Source: Vibrio artabrorum
GTDB taxonomy: Bacteria > Pseudomonadota > Gammaproteobacteria > Enterobacterales > Vibrionaceae
Reading direction: 5' to 3'
Assembly: GCF_024347295.1 (NCBI RefSeq)
Contig: NZ_AP025458.1
Location: 1,054,001 to 1,118,000, forward strand
Length of the DNA stretch: 64,000 nt
Shown here piece after piece: positions 1 to 7,503 of this stretch (position 1 is its first letter; each line of letters starts with the position of its first letter). A program made the translations under genes and the position numbers. The notes beneath the pieces are model-generated. The model had not been told where the DNA came from, searched no databases, and saw nothing but the letters and a program-made list of their open reading frames with translations.

Positions 1-452
1 AAATGAGTCTTGTGGCCGCCGTTCTGGTTATTGTCCCGGCTTTGTTGGCGGTCTCGAACGAGTCTGTGCTGAAAACCATTGCGAGTTTAACCTCTATTTT
101 TGTCGGTATTCGCCTTGGTTCTTTCATTCTCGGTCTGTTTTTCAAAAACGCCAATGAAAAAGGTGTGATTGCTGGCAGTATTGGGAGCGTCATCGGGGTG
201 TTTATTGCTAAATACAGTGGCATTGCTTGGCCTTGGTTAGCATTGCTGGGCACTGCGATTTTCTTAGTTTTAGGTGTAGTCGTCAGTCGCTTCTGGGGAA
301 AAGTCAATGAACAACAACAGGCATTTATCGCCACGCAGAAGCACTTATTTGCAAAGCCTGCTGCCAGCCATTACGGCTTGCTTGTGTTCGCTGTTATTAC
401 GATAGCGGTTTGTACGGTTATTCCTGATTGGCTTTATGCTGCTCTTTCTTAA
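1..452 (+). CDS. Sodium:solute symporter family protein, C-terminal part (5' end outside window)
   Basis: The window opens inside this gene; the frame starts at base 3 and ends at TAA 450-452, giving the last 149 residues. At least four hydrophobic segments are visible. The stretch around residues 40-80 (a Gly-Ser-Phe helix, then Lys-Asn-Ala-Asn-Glu-Lys-Gly and a long helix ending near Ala-Trp-Pro-Trp) resembles the late membrane helices of SSS-family Na+/solute symporters, which move organic solutes inward on the sodium gradient. The substrate cannot be told from this part. The L-serine ammonia-lyase gene starts 26 bases downstream on the same strand, so a link to amino acid uptake is possible but inferred. 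The ATG at base 3 is probably internal, because the family is usually about 500 residues. Confidence 0.75.
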   Translation, partial: MSLVAAVLVIVPALLAVSNESVLKTIASLTSIFVGIRLGSFILGLFFKNANEKGVIAGSIGSVIGVFIAKYSGIAWPWLALLGTAIFLVLGVVVSRFWGKVNEQQQAFIATQKHLFAKPAASHYGLLVFAVITIAVCTVIPDWLYAALS

Positions 453-478
453 TGGTTTAAAATTTAACTGGTAAATGT

Positions 479-1849
479 ATGCTGTCCATTTTTGATATCT
501 ACAAAATTGGTGTGGGTCCCTCTAGTTCACACACCAATGGCCCAATGATTGCGGGTTTTCATTTCACTCAATTGATCGCCGATAGAATCACAGATGTGGT
601 TCGTGTTCAGGTCGATCTCTATGGTTCATTGTCGTTAACTGGGATCGGACACCACACGGATAGAGCGACGATTTTAGGCTTGCTCGGTAATAAACCCGAT
701 ACCATAAAAATAAGCAGTGCCAATCAAGCCATGCGTTTTGCTATAGACAGTGGACAAATGCGGTTGAGTGGCTGTCGCACCATTGGCTTTAATTATCAAA
801 CAGACATGCTATTTCACGAAGACAATCTACCTTTGCATGAAAACGGGATGATGATTACCGCATTTGATCAAAGTGGAAACGTGATTGTTGATGAAACCTA
901 TTACTCGATTGGAGGTGGCTTTATTGCCACCGCCGATGAACTGCAAAGTGGTTGTCAGAGCCAACCGACGGAGGTGATGTTCCCATTTAGCAGTGCCGAT
1001 GAAATGCTCGCGCAGGCGGATAAGAATGGCATGAGCTTGGGGGGCATGATTTTACAAAATGAAGAGGCTTTTCAAAGCTCAGATGCTATTTCAGAAAAGG
1101 TCGATCAAATTTGGCGCGTGATGACTCGTTGTATGGAGCGTGGCTTTGAAACCGAAGGCATTCTTGATGGTGGTTTGAACGTGACACGCCGAGCGCCAAA
1201 TTTGTTGAAAAAACTTGAAGCGAATGCCGCGGTTGAAAATGATCCAATGGAAATCATGGATTGGATCAACTTGTTTGCGTTTGCGGTCAGCGAAGAAAAT
1301 GCCGCAGGTGGCCAGGTGGTGACATCACCCACCAATGGCGCGGCGGGTGTTATTCCTGCCGTATTGATGTATTACCACCGCTTTATTAAAGAGCTTGATA
1401 CCAAGCAGTTAAAAGACTTTTTAGCTGTATCGGGGGCGATCGGGATTTTGTATAAAACCAATGCGTCGATTTCCGGTGCGGAAGTTGGGTGCCAAGGTGA
1501 AGTCGGTGTGTCCTCATCAATGGCCGCTGCCGGTTTAACGGCGTTACGCGGTGGCAGTAATGAACAGATTTGTATTGCCGCAGAAATCGCAATGGAGCAC
1601 TCATTGGGTATGACATGTGATCCTATTGGTGGCTTGGTGCAAGTGCCGTGTATTGAGCGAAACGCGATGGGGGCAATGAAAGCCATTAACGCTTCACGCA
1701 TGGCGCTTAAACGTAACAGTAAATCTCTAATATCCTTGGATAAGGTTATCGAAACCATGTACCAAACGGGCAAAGATATGAACAAGAAGTATCGTGAAAC
1801 ATCACTCGGTGGGCTTGCACTAATTCACCTAGCTGCACCGTGTGAGTAA
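479..1849 (+). CDS. sdaA: L-serine ammonia-lyase, iron-sulfur dependent, single-chain type
   Basis: This 456-residue enzyme deaminates L-serine to pyruvate and ammonia with a [4Fe-4S] cluster. The N-terminal regulatory half carries the family opening Gly-Pro-Ser-Ser-Ser-His (residues 13-18). The catalytic half holds Cys338, Cys380 and Cys391, with the 42 and 11 residue spacing of the three cluster ligands known in the Legionella enzyme. The chain ends Pro-Cys-Glu, so Cys455 can act as the C-terminal tail cysteine that inserts into the active site in this family. Length is normal. The start follows the symporter gene after a short gap with no strong ribosome binding site, and a hairpin terminator follows. 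The paralogue label (sdaA, sdaB or tdcG) is not certain. Confidence 0.93.
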   Translation: MLSIFDIYKIGVGPSSSHTNGPMIAGFHFTQLIADRITDVVRVQVDLYGSLSLTGIGHHTDRATILGLLGNKPDTIKISSANQAMRFAIDSGQMRLSGCRTIGFNYQTDMLFHEDNLPLHENGMMITAFDQSGNVIVDETYYSIGGGFIATADELQSGCQSQPTEVMFPFSSADEMLAQADKNGMSLGGMILQNEEAFQSSDAISEKVDQIWRVMTRCMERGFETEGILDGGLNVTRRAPNLLKKLEANAAVENDPMEIMDWINLFAFAVSEENAAGGQVVTSPTNGAAGVIPAVLMYYHRFIKELDTKQLKDFLAVSGAIGILYKTNASISGAEVGCQGEVGVSSSMAAAGLTALRGGSNEQICIAAEIAMEHSLGMTCDPIGGLVQVPCIERNAMGAMKAINASRMALKRNSKSLISLDKVIETMYQTGKDMNKKYRETSLGGLALIHLAAPCE

Positions 1850-1876
1850 TCTGAGGTTACACTCACGAGGCCAATA

Positions 1877-1933
1877 AGAAAGCCCAACTGTACTCGATTG
1901 TCGATATCGTAGTCGGTTGGGCTTTCTGTTTTT
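1877..1933 (+). terminator. Rho-independent terminator after sdaA
   Basis: A perfect 12-bp stem pairs 1877-1888 with 1916-1927 and is followed by GTTTTT. The loop is long (27 nt) and could fold further. Confidence 0.8.
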
Positions 1934-1995
1934 AAGAGATTTCTGCCGCAGCTCCCTAACCGGTATTCACACTGGAAATCTTCAGATTCTAGATG

Positions 1996-2040
1996 TTGAT
2001 AATTTAATGTTATCATTAATATAAATTATGATAATTTCAG
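1996..2040 (+). promoter_or_regulatory. Putative promoter with overlapping TGATAA palindrome upstream of the VOC gene
   Basis: TTGATA at 1996-2001 and TATAAA at 2020-2025 are 18 bp apart and form a reasonable sigma-70 promoter. A perfect inverted repeat, TGATAA 1997-2002 and TTATCA 2010-2015, lies across the -35 element and spacer. TGATAATTT recurs at 2029-2037. This arrangement suggests a repressor site, but no regulator gene is adjacent and the motif was not matched to a known family. Confidence 0.4.
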
Positions 2041-2136
2041 TTAATTGATATCTATCCATATACTCTCTTCATCGAAACGAAACATCGAAGTTAGCTTTCT
2101 AAAAGCACACCGCTAAAAACAAATTTGGAGACAGTT

Positions 2137-2622
2137 ATGAAAATGAATCACGTTGGTATCATGGTTGGCGATATGGACAAAGCCGTTGAGTTCTACACTC
2201 AGGCGCTGGGCCTAAAAATCGTAATGAACAACACCAAAGTTATTGAAGAACGCGAAACCGCCATTGGCCGTATGTGTATTGCTGTATTTGGTGAAGGTTT
2301 CAAAGGCTTTAACATTGCACACTTAGTGACTAGCGATGGTATCGGTGTTGAGATGTTTGAAATGAAAGATCGTCAAGAACGTCACGAAGTCGATTTCACT
2401 CGCCTGGGCATCTTTCATTTCTGTTTGCAAACAGACGACTTCGCGGGCGTCATTGAGCGCACTGAACAGTACGGGGGTAAGGTTCGCATGGATATTATGC
2501 GTTACCACCCAGAAGATGACAGCAAACAAGCGAAAATGGTTTACCTAGAAGACCCGTTTGGCAACTTATTTGAACTTTACTCGCATACATACGAAGAGAC
2601 GTACGCGACTGACTACGAGTAA
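2137..2622 (+). CDS. VOC (vicinal oxygen chelate) family protein, glyoxalase/epimerase-like
   Basis: This single-domain protein has about 161 residues and two beta-alpha-beta-beta-beta halves. The likely metal ligands are visible: His in the opening Met-Asn-His-Val-Gly, Glu in Gly-Val-Glu-Met-Phe-Glu, His in Phe-His-Phe-Cys, and Glu in the C-terminal Asn-Leu-Phe-Glu-Leu-Tyr. That His/Glu/His/Glu set fits glyoxalase I and methylmalonyl-CoA epimerase relatives, but the substrate cannot be assigned. The ATG at 2137 is chosen because GGAG at 2127-2130 sits 6 nt before it; a TTG at 2125 in the same frame overlaps that site. The gene stands alone, with a possible regulated promoter upstream. Confidence 0.8.
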   Translation: MKMNHVGIMVGDMDKAVEFYTQALGLKIVMNNTKVIEERETAIGRMCIAVFGEGFKGFNIAHLVTSDGIGVEMFEMKDRQERHEVDFTRLGIFHFCLQTDDFAGVIERTEQYGGKVRMDIMRYHPEDDSKQAKMVYLEDPFGNLFELYSHTYEETYATDYE

Positions 2623-2630
2623 CCGTGTTT

Positions 2631-2656
2631 CCCTATCTGTCGCAAGGTAGATAGGG
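2631..2656 (+). terminator. Possible hairpin after the VOC gene
   Basis: An 8-bp stem (2631-2638 with 2649-2656) starts 9 nt after the stop codon. No clear U-run follows, so terminator function is doubtful. Confidence 0.35.
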
Positions 2657-3155
2657 CATCCCTATTTAAAGACGATGGAGATTAATCTAGTGATAGGGCA
2701 AACATAACGGATCCGGTCATGGTTTGAAGGTTAACTTCTCTGATTAAGCAAACAGAACCCATTGAGTCAGTATCTTGGGCTTTTGACATTGGCCTGAGGA
2801 TATTGTCAAAATGTGATGAACAGTGGTCATACAAGAATGGGGATTGGATATAAAGTCAGTAAGTCAAACCCATCACAGATGTCTTATTGGACACAAGATT
2901 TTAACTAACTCGCTCGTGGATTCAATAATGGGGAATCATGCAACGTTGGCTCGGTCTTCTTGTGCGATATGGCAGATTGGTGCTTCGAACAAGAAGGTAG
3001 AACAGCGTTGAATAAGCTATGATGGAAGTACATAAACGACTGAATCATTGACGGTTATATGAACTATCTCGATGGATTTTACGTAAGACTAATGACGTAA
3101 GTTAACGCTCTCACATGGCTGACATGAATCCCTATTAAACTAAGTTGAGGTTAGG
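2657..3155. other. Unassigned intergenic stretch, about 500 bp
   Basis: Nothing recognisable fills this gap. A 62-codon open frame at 2823-3011 has no good ribosome binding site and no family signature. Another frame over the same bases, about 2907-3020, reads as a roughly 35-residue segment rich in Cys, Phe and Trp that ends at a stop and has no start. This could be decayed coding sequence, but no parent gene was identified. The last 100 bases probably hold the blc promoter. Confidence 0.4.
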
Positions 3156-3674
3156 ATGAAGAAGATATTATTACTGTTGAGTGTGATTTTATTAGCCGGA
3201 TGCGTAGGTATGCCGAAAACGGTAAAACCGGTTCAACAGTTTGAATTGGATCGATACCTCGGCAAATGGTATGAAGTGGCTCGTTTGGATCACTCGTTTG
3301 AGCGTGGTTTAGATAACATCAGCGCGGAGTACAGCCTGCGTGATGATGGCGGCGTGAAGGTGATTAATCGTGGCTATTCTGTTGAGAAAGGTGAATGGAA
3401 CGAAGCAGAAGGTAAAGCATATTTTGTAGAAGGCAATGATCAGGGGTATTTGAAAGTGTCGTTCTTCGGGCCATTCTACGGTGCTTATGTGGTGTTTGAA
3501 CTGGACAAAGAAGGCTACCAATACGCGTTTGTTTCTGGTCCTGATACTGATTATTTATGGCTGCTTTCTAGAACACCAGAGGTGGCTCCTGAGGTTATGG
3601 ATAAGTTTAAAGCGATGTCGAAAGAGCGTGGCTTTAATACAGATGAACTTATCTTTGTGGAACACGATAACTGA
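3156..3674 (+). CDS. blc: Outer membrane lipocalin lipoprotein Blc
   Basis: The 172-residue precursor starts with a lipoprotein signal peptide ending in Leu-Ala-Gly-Cys, so Cys16 is the likely lipidated residue. The lipocalin signature Gly-Lys-Trp-Tyr-Glu-Val-Ala-Arg follows near residues 36-43, and the alternating beta-barrel pattern runs to the C-terminus, where a Trp-Leu-Leu-Ser-Arg-Thr-Pro segment matches the bacterial lipocalin group. Blc proteins bind lipids or lysophospholipids at the outer membrane and are often induced in stationary phase or envelope stress. The gene is monocistronic, with its own terminator. Identity is firm; the ligand is not known from sequence. Confidence 0.92.
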   Translation: MKKILLLLSVILLAGCVGMPKTVKPVQQFELDRYLGKWYEVARLDHSFERGLDNISAEYSLRDDGGVKVINRGYSVEKGEWNEAEGKAYFVEGNDQGYLKVSFFGPFYGAYVVFELDKEGYQYAFVSGPDTDYLWLLSRTPEVAPEVMDKFKAMSKERGFNTDELIFVEHDN

Positions 3675-3710
3675 GTCTACATCGATTAAAAACATCGAGA
3701 TTACGTTAAC

Positions 3711-3746
3711 AAAGGCACAAATGATTATTTCATTAGTGCCTTTTTT
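3711..3746 (+). terminator. Rho-independent terminator after blc
   Basis: AAAGGCAC 3711-3718 pairs with GTGCCTTT 3736-3743. A further short stem lies inside and a run of T follows. Confidence 0.88.
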
Positions 3747-3880
3747 GTATCGCTTAGTGGGTACCATCTAAAATCTCATAACAAAAATTTATCACAATGA
3801 GAATTTTTAATAATTTCATGGATTTATGAGTGTTGAGTAGTATCCCTAGCAACAGAGAAATAGGTGGCCTCAAGGTAAAC

Positions 3881-4198
3881 CTAAACGAACACTACTTAGC
3901 TTTATAGGACCAGTTAGCTTGATACGATGCACCTGAAATGCCAAAAGCATTTAAAACGGCCGTTCGTGAAGCTTACGATGGTGTCCTTATTTATGCGGGT
4001 AAATACGATAGCGAGCGTGCTGATAAAGCTGTTGCGGAAGGTGTAACTGATATGGTTGGCTTTGGTCGTCCATTCGTTGCTAACCCAGATTTACCTGCTC
4101 GTATTCAAAATGGTTATCCATTTGCGGCGCACGATCCAAACACATTGTTCGGTGGTGCTGAAAAAGGTTTAACGGATTACCCAGAATACGCAGGCTAA
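3881..4198 (+). pseudogene. Remnant of an old yellow enzyme (NemA-like alkene reductase) gene, 3' end only
   Basis: The intact tail (3938-4198) reads as the last 86 residues of an FMN-dependent ene-reductase of the NemA/old yellow enzyme family. It includes Leu-Ile-Tyr-Ala-Gly-Lys-Tyr and the FMN-phosphate segment Gly-Phe-Gly-Arg-Pro-Phe-Val-Ala-Asn-Pro-Asp-Leu-Pro. The same frame continues upstream with family-like pieces (Leu-Asn-Glu-His then Tyr-Leu-Ala-Leu; Asp-Ala-Pro-Glu before the ATG) but is broken by TAG 3905-3907 and TGA 3920-3922 and seems to lack several residues. Intact members are about 360 residues, so some 70% is gone, including the FMN-binding and catalytic N-terminal part. 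The original terminator survives. A short translated peptide cannot be excluded but would not be a working reductase. Confidence 0.85.
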
Positions 4199-4255
4199 AA
4201 ACAGCTGTCTGAAGCAGAGTATTGAGATAGTATCTTGATCCTGTTGAATGTTTAT

Positions 4256-4289
4256 AAAAAACAACCTTGCAGAGTCGGGTTGTTTTTTT
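4256..4289 (+). terminator. Rho-independent terminator after the nemA-like remnant
   Basis: A perfect 11-bp stem (4256-4266 with 4278-4288) ends in seven T residues. It is intact although the gene before it has decayed. Confidence 0.85.
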
Positions 4290-4307
4290 GTTATTGGAAC
4301 AAGTTAA

Positions 4308-5174
4308 ATGATGAACGTGAAAGCGATGCGTGGAGAACTTTACCTTCTATTGGCTACCCTGCTCGCTGGGGTGGGGTGGATTGCTTCTAAGTTGGTGGTA
4401 TTGGAAATGCCAGGGCCGGTGTTCATTGGTGTGCGATTCTTTGTCGCGAGTTTGATTCTTCTGCCATTTTGTATTCACCATATTCGTAAACTTTCGCTTA
4501 AGCAGATACTTTCTCTATGCGGAGTGGGCTTGTTGTTGTCGGCCTCATTGCAGGTATGGGTGTTTGCGGTGTCGGTGGCAGAAGGCTTGTCGGAAGGGGC
4601 GTTTATCATGAGCCTAGCCATGATCATTGCCCCGTTTGTGTCTTGGATTCTGTTTCGAGTTAAGCCTAATCGCGCGTTTTGGATGTCTTTTCCGATCGCG
4701 ATTATCGGCATGTTATTGCTGACCTTGGGTCACGGTTGGCGTGTTGAACAGAGTCAGATTTACTTCCTGTTAGCATCGATGTTGTTGTCTGTTCATTTTG
4801 TGATGAACAAGCGTGTGATTACCAATATCAAACCTATCGCATCAATCTGCGTGCAGTTGTTTGTGGTGGGCGTAAGTGGTTTAGCCTTTGCTTCTATGAC
4901 GACTCAACCGGAGTTTGAAATAACCCAAACCTTAGTCTTTTGGTTCACTGTGTCTGCGGTGATTGCGACGTCTATTCGTTACTTGCTGCAAACGGTCGGT
5001 CAGCACTCTGTAAACATGGAAGTGGCGGCATTGATCATGATTCTTGAGCCCGTGTGGACGCTGCTGTTAAGTGTCAATGTGCTTGGTGAAAATGTTGAGA
5101 TGCAAAAGCTGATCGGTGGGGCGGTGATCATTGCTTCACTATTTTGCTATATAAAATGGTCGAGACGAAAATAA
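4308..5174 (+). CDS. EamA/DMT-superfamily transporter
   Basis: This 288-residue inner membrane protein has about ten hydrophobic segments in two EamA-type repeats, typical of drug/metabolite exporters. The first half has the common Pro-Gly-Pro-Val-Phe-Ile-Gly-Val-Arg-Phe-Phe pattern near residue 35. The second half has the Leu-Glu-Pro-Val-Trp-Thr motif near residue 247, close to the last two helices. Such proteins export amino acids, purines or other small metabolites; the substrate is unknown here. Two adjacent ATG codons (4308 and 4311) could serve as the start, and no strong ribosome binding site decides between them. It lies just after the nemA-like remnant, with no partner gene. Confidence 0.82.
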   Translation: MMNVKAMRGELYLLLATLLAGVGWIASKLVVLEMPGPVFIGVRFFVASLILLPFCIHHIRKLSLKQILSLCGVGLLLSASLQVWVFAVSVAEGLSEGAFIMSLAMIIAPFVSWILFRVKPNRAFWMSFPIAIIGMLLLTLGHGWRVEQSQIYFLLASMLLSVHFVMNKRVITNIKPIASICVQLFVVGVSGLAFASMTTQPEFEITQTLVFWFTVSAVIATSIRYLLQTVGQHSVNMEVAALIMILEPVWTLLLSVNVLGENVEMQKLIGGAVIIASLFCYIKWSRRK

Positions 5175-5401
5175 AACACTCGGCGCAGGGCTGAGTGTTG
5201 AACAAGACTTATCGAGTGCAGAACAAAGATTAGATTCTGCGAGTAACACTTGTAAAGGGTGTCACCGTACTTATCGTTAGTAACGACTCGAATACGGGCT
5301 TTGAATACAGGGGTAAAGTCGACCCCTTACCCCCTAGTCTCTCACGCTCCCTTCTTCTCCTTGTGTCATCAATTTAAGGACAAGAAAGCAGGCCGGTGAC
5401 A

Positions 5402-5896
5402 TTAGTCGCGAACCGTGACTTTAGTAATCACAATATCTTCACAAGGTACATCTTCGTGTCCCCAGCGAGTGGTCGTTGGTGCTAATGCAATTTTATTGAC
5501 GACATCCATTCCCGCTGACACCTTGCCAAATACCGCGTAACCCCAGCCAGCATTAGTCGTTGAAGTGTGATCGAGGAAGTCGTTGTTATCAAGGTTGATG
5601 AAGAATTGTGCCGTTGCAGAATGTGGTGCATCCGTGCGCGCCATTGCCACAGAGCCAATCACATTCGTTAAGCCACGGTTGGCTTCGTTGACGATGGGGG
5701 CTCGAGTCGGTTTTTCTGTAATGTCGATAGTGTGGCCACCACCTTGAATCATGAAACCGTTAATCACACGGTGAAATGTCGTGCCTTCGTAGAAGCCGTC
5801 TTGGCAGTATTTAAGGAAGTTTTTTGACGTTACTGGCGCTTTTTCAAGGTTCAGTTCAATTTCGATGTCGCCAAAACGAGTCGTTAGGATGATCAT
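5402..5896 (-). CDS. ppiB: Peptidyl-prolyl cis-trans isomerase B (cyclophilin)
   Basis: This is a cytoplasmic cyclophilin that speeds proline isomerisation in folding proteins. The core motif [14 protein letters not shown] carries the catalytic Arg, and Ser-Ala-Thr-Ala-Gln-Phe-Phe-Ile-Asn lines the active site. From ATG 5896 the protein is 164 residues, the E. coli PpiB length, and starts in the same register. An in-frame ATG at 5908 would add four residues; neither has a strong ribosome binding site. There is no signal peptide, which separates it from periplasmic PpiA. The 220 bp downstream contain no clear terminator, only a pyrimidine-rich tract around 5317-5364. Confidence 0.93.
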   Translation of the reverse strand: MIILTTRFGDIEIELNLEKAPVTSKNFLKYCQDGFYEGTTFHRVINGFMIQGGGHTIDITEKPTRAPIVNEANRGLTNVIGSVAMARTDAPHSATAQFFINLDNNDFLDHTSTTNAGWGYAVFGKVSAGMDVVNKIALAPTTTRWGHEDVPCEDIVITKVTVRD

Positions 5897-6061
5897 AAAT
5901 GTGCCCATATTTGAGTACTATCAAGTAGTAGATCGCTGAATAGGGTGCTGTATATGAAAAATCACAGGGGATGCCAGTACTGGATGTCGTGTGGTGAGTG
6001 AACGTATTTTTGTTTCAGACAGTACGTTTTGTTCCTGTTGGTGCTTTGTCTCTATCGTTAG

Positions 6062-6376
6062 GCCGATGGTATTGCTTACTTGCCGCTGGCGAACTTTGCT
6101 CCAGAGGCGCAAACTATGATTGGCTGGAAACATTGTTATGGGGTGCGAACACCTATCAATACTGTGGTTCGCGTATTGAACCCGGGAGGGGGGCGCTTAG
6201 GGCTGCGTGGCAGTTTTCACCCTTGATTTCCACAGCTGCACGCTGAAGTGGAGCATGTGATTGGTAACCAATCCCACTCGGTGATTTCATTTAAAGGCAT
6301 GAATGGTGAGTCGGAATATAATCCGAAAGTGAGCCAAACCGTATGGATGAGCTTTCCTGAAAAAGTCAAAAATAAG
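6062..6376 (+). pseudogene. Remnant of a ybiB-like (TrpD2) glycosyltransferase-family gene
   Basis: One frame from about 6062 to 6376 encodes roughly 105 residues that resemble the middle of E. coli YbiB, a DNA-binding homologue of anthranilate phosphoribosyltransferase. Matching pieces are Tyr-Leu-Pro-Leu-Ala-Asn-Phe-Ala-Pro, Gly-Val-Arg-Thr-Pro-Ile-Asn-Thr, a Phe-His-Pro segment, then Gly-Met-Asn-Gly-Glu-Ser-Glu-Tyr-Asn-Pro. The frame is cut by TGA 6224-6226 right after Phe-His-Pro and by TAG 6059-6061 upstream. Intact YbiB is about 320 residues, so the N-terminal third and C-terminal third are missing. The fragment lies between ppiB and a small convergent gene. The assignment rests on remembered family sequence and should be checked by search. 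Confidence 0.75.
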
Positions 6377-6378
6377 GG

Positions 6379-6675
6379 TTACTTCACCCGCATCAATCGA
6401 TGCATTTTGTCTTCAAATCTAATCTCAATAATTTGTGATACTTTCATTTTTTCTACACGCTCAAGCATTTTAGCGTGATAATTGCGTTTTTTCATCCACT
6501 CTAGAGGTTCTTTAAAACTATCTTCGTTAATCACAAATGACTGATCAGTAATGGCGTCTTCAATGATATGAACAACCCAAATTCGTGATTGGAAGTCTAA
6601 CAATTGATTGAAGTAGGTTTTTAGCTTTGAGTGATACTTGGACAGACAGCTTTGATCTGATGATTGAGAAGGCAT
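6379..6675 (-). CDS. Small uncharacterised protein (98 residues)
   Basis: The product is not recognised. From ATG 6675 it is a soluble, charged, mostly helical protein of 98 residues, rich in Lys, Glu and aromatic residues, with no signal peptide, membrane segment or cysteine pair. An earlier start at 6705 would add ten residues. Codon use and the even amino acid pattern look like a real gene, and the 3' end abuts the ybiB-like remnant, which runs towards it. The ribosome binding site is weak. Function is unknown. Confidence 0.55.
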   Translation of the reverse strand: MPSQSSDQSCLSKYHSKLKTYFNQLLDFQSRIWVVHIIEDAITDQSFVINEDSFKEPLEWMKKRNYHAKMLERVEKMKVSQIIEIRFEDKMHRLMRVK

Positions 6676-6923
6676 CTTGGACCGTATTTGAACGATGAAA
6701 AGCAAAAAAAGATTATAGCGCTTAAAGGTGAGCCTTGTCAGGCTTATGTTTTTTTTATGCCGTTAAAGTGCTCGCAAGCCTTTTGCAACCTTGCTTTATT
6801 GTGTCAGTAGGTTTCACCTATCAATAAAATTGTTGAAATCCATTTAGTAAAATCAAGATTTTAGACAACAATTAGGTTATCGGGATAGGAAAGACATAAC
6901 GGAAAGTATTTAGGGAGATCACT

Positions 6924-7340
6924 ATGCATTCAATAAAAGTGAAAGATTACATGACGCCGCAGGTGGTGACATTCACTCCTGATATGCCATTAAGTGTCGC
7001 TTTAGACAGAGTGATGCGCAGCCATCACATGGGTGGCCCGGTAATGGGTGAAAACGAGGAAGTGATTGGTTTTCTTTCGGAGCAAGACTTGCTGGAGAAG
7101 TTGGTTAAGGTGAGTTATTTCTGCCAAGATACACACATTGTCGGCGATTGCATGTACCAAGAGGTGTTATCGGTATCGCCGGACTTATCCATTATAGAAC
7201 TGGCGGATATGATGCAAGTTGGAAAACCTAAAGCGTACCCAGTTATCGACAATAAAAAGCTGGTGGGAATGATCACAAGAACGGATGTTCTGAAAGCCAT
7301 TGGCAAGAACTTAGATGAATGTTTTAAACATCAGGTGTAG
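6924..7340 (+). CDS. CBS-domain pair protein
   Basis: These 138 residues consist almost entirely of two CBS domains, about residues 4-60 and 73-130. Each has the typical pattern: Asp-Tyr-Met-Thr-Pro, then a short helix, Gly-Gly-Pro-Val and Gly-Phe-Leu-Ser-Glu in the first, and Ala-Tyr-Pro-Val-Ile-Asp with Gly-Met-Ile-Thr-Arg-Thr-Asp-Val-Leu in the second. CBS pairs bind adenosyl nucleotides such as AMP, ATP or S-adenosylmethionine and act as energy or ligand sensors. No effector domain is attached, so it would work on its own or with a partner. GGAG precedes the ATG. The gene is monocistronic with its own terminator. Confidence 0.88.
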   Translation: MHSIKVKDYMTPQVVTFTPDMPLSVALDRVMRSHHMGGPVMGENEEVIGFLSEQDLLEKLVKVSYFCQDTHIVGDCMYQEVLSVSPDLSIIELADMMQVGKPKAYPVIDNKKLVGMITRTDVLKAIGKNLDECFKHQV

Positions 7341-7385
7341 TCGAGTGTTAACAAGTATGGTTTTTACCTGTACCCTAAAATAAAG

Positions 7386-7409
7386 AAAGGCGCATTGGCG
7401 CCTTTTTTC
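7386..7409 (+). terminator. Rho-independent terminator after the CBS gene
   Basis: AAAGGCGC 7386-7393 pairs with GCGCCTTT 7398-7405 around a 4-nt loop, followed by T residues. Confidence 0.9.
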
Positions 7410-7503
7410 TTTTGAAGTTTAAGTCTCTCTCTGAAGAACTTTTCTTTGAAGGCCTTAAAATTATGGAGTTTTAGCTTGTGATGTTTCAGCTTTTGGAGGT
7501 TTC

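Noticed and set aside
1372..1785. 137-codon minus-strand frame inside sdaA
   Set aside because: Antisense to the catalytic half of L-serine ammonia-lyase, with no start signal.
2823..3011. 62-codon plus-strand frame before blc
   Set aside because: No ribosome binding site and no resemblance to any family; kept only as part of an unexplained gap.
3481..3771. 96-codon plus-strand frame overlapping blc
   Set aside because: It overlaps a clear lipocalin gene in another frame and runs through the blc terminator.
5176..5401. Possible small RNA or terminator between the EamA gene and ppiB
   Set aside because: Only short weak stems and a pyrimidine-rich tract are visible, not enough to support a feature.
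5998..6246. 82-codon plus-strand frame upstream of the small minus-strand gene
   Set aside because: It is in a different frame from the ybiB-like similarity, which explains this DNA better.
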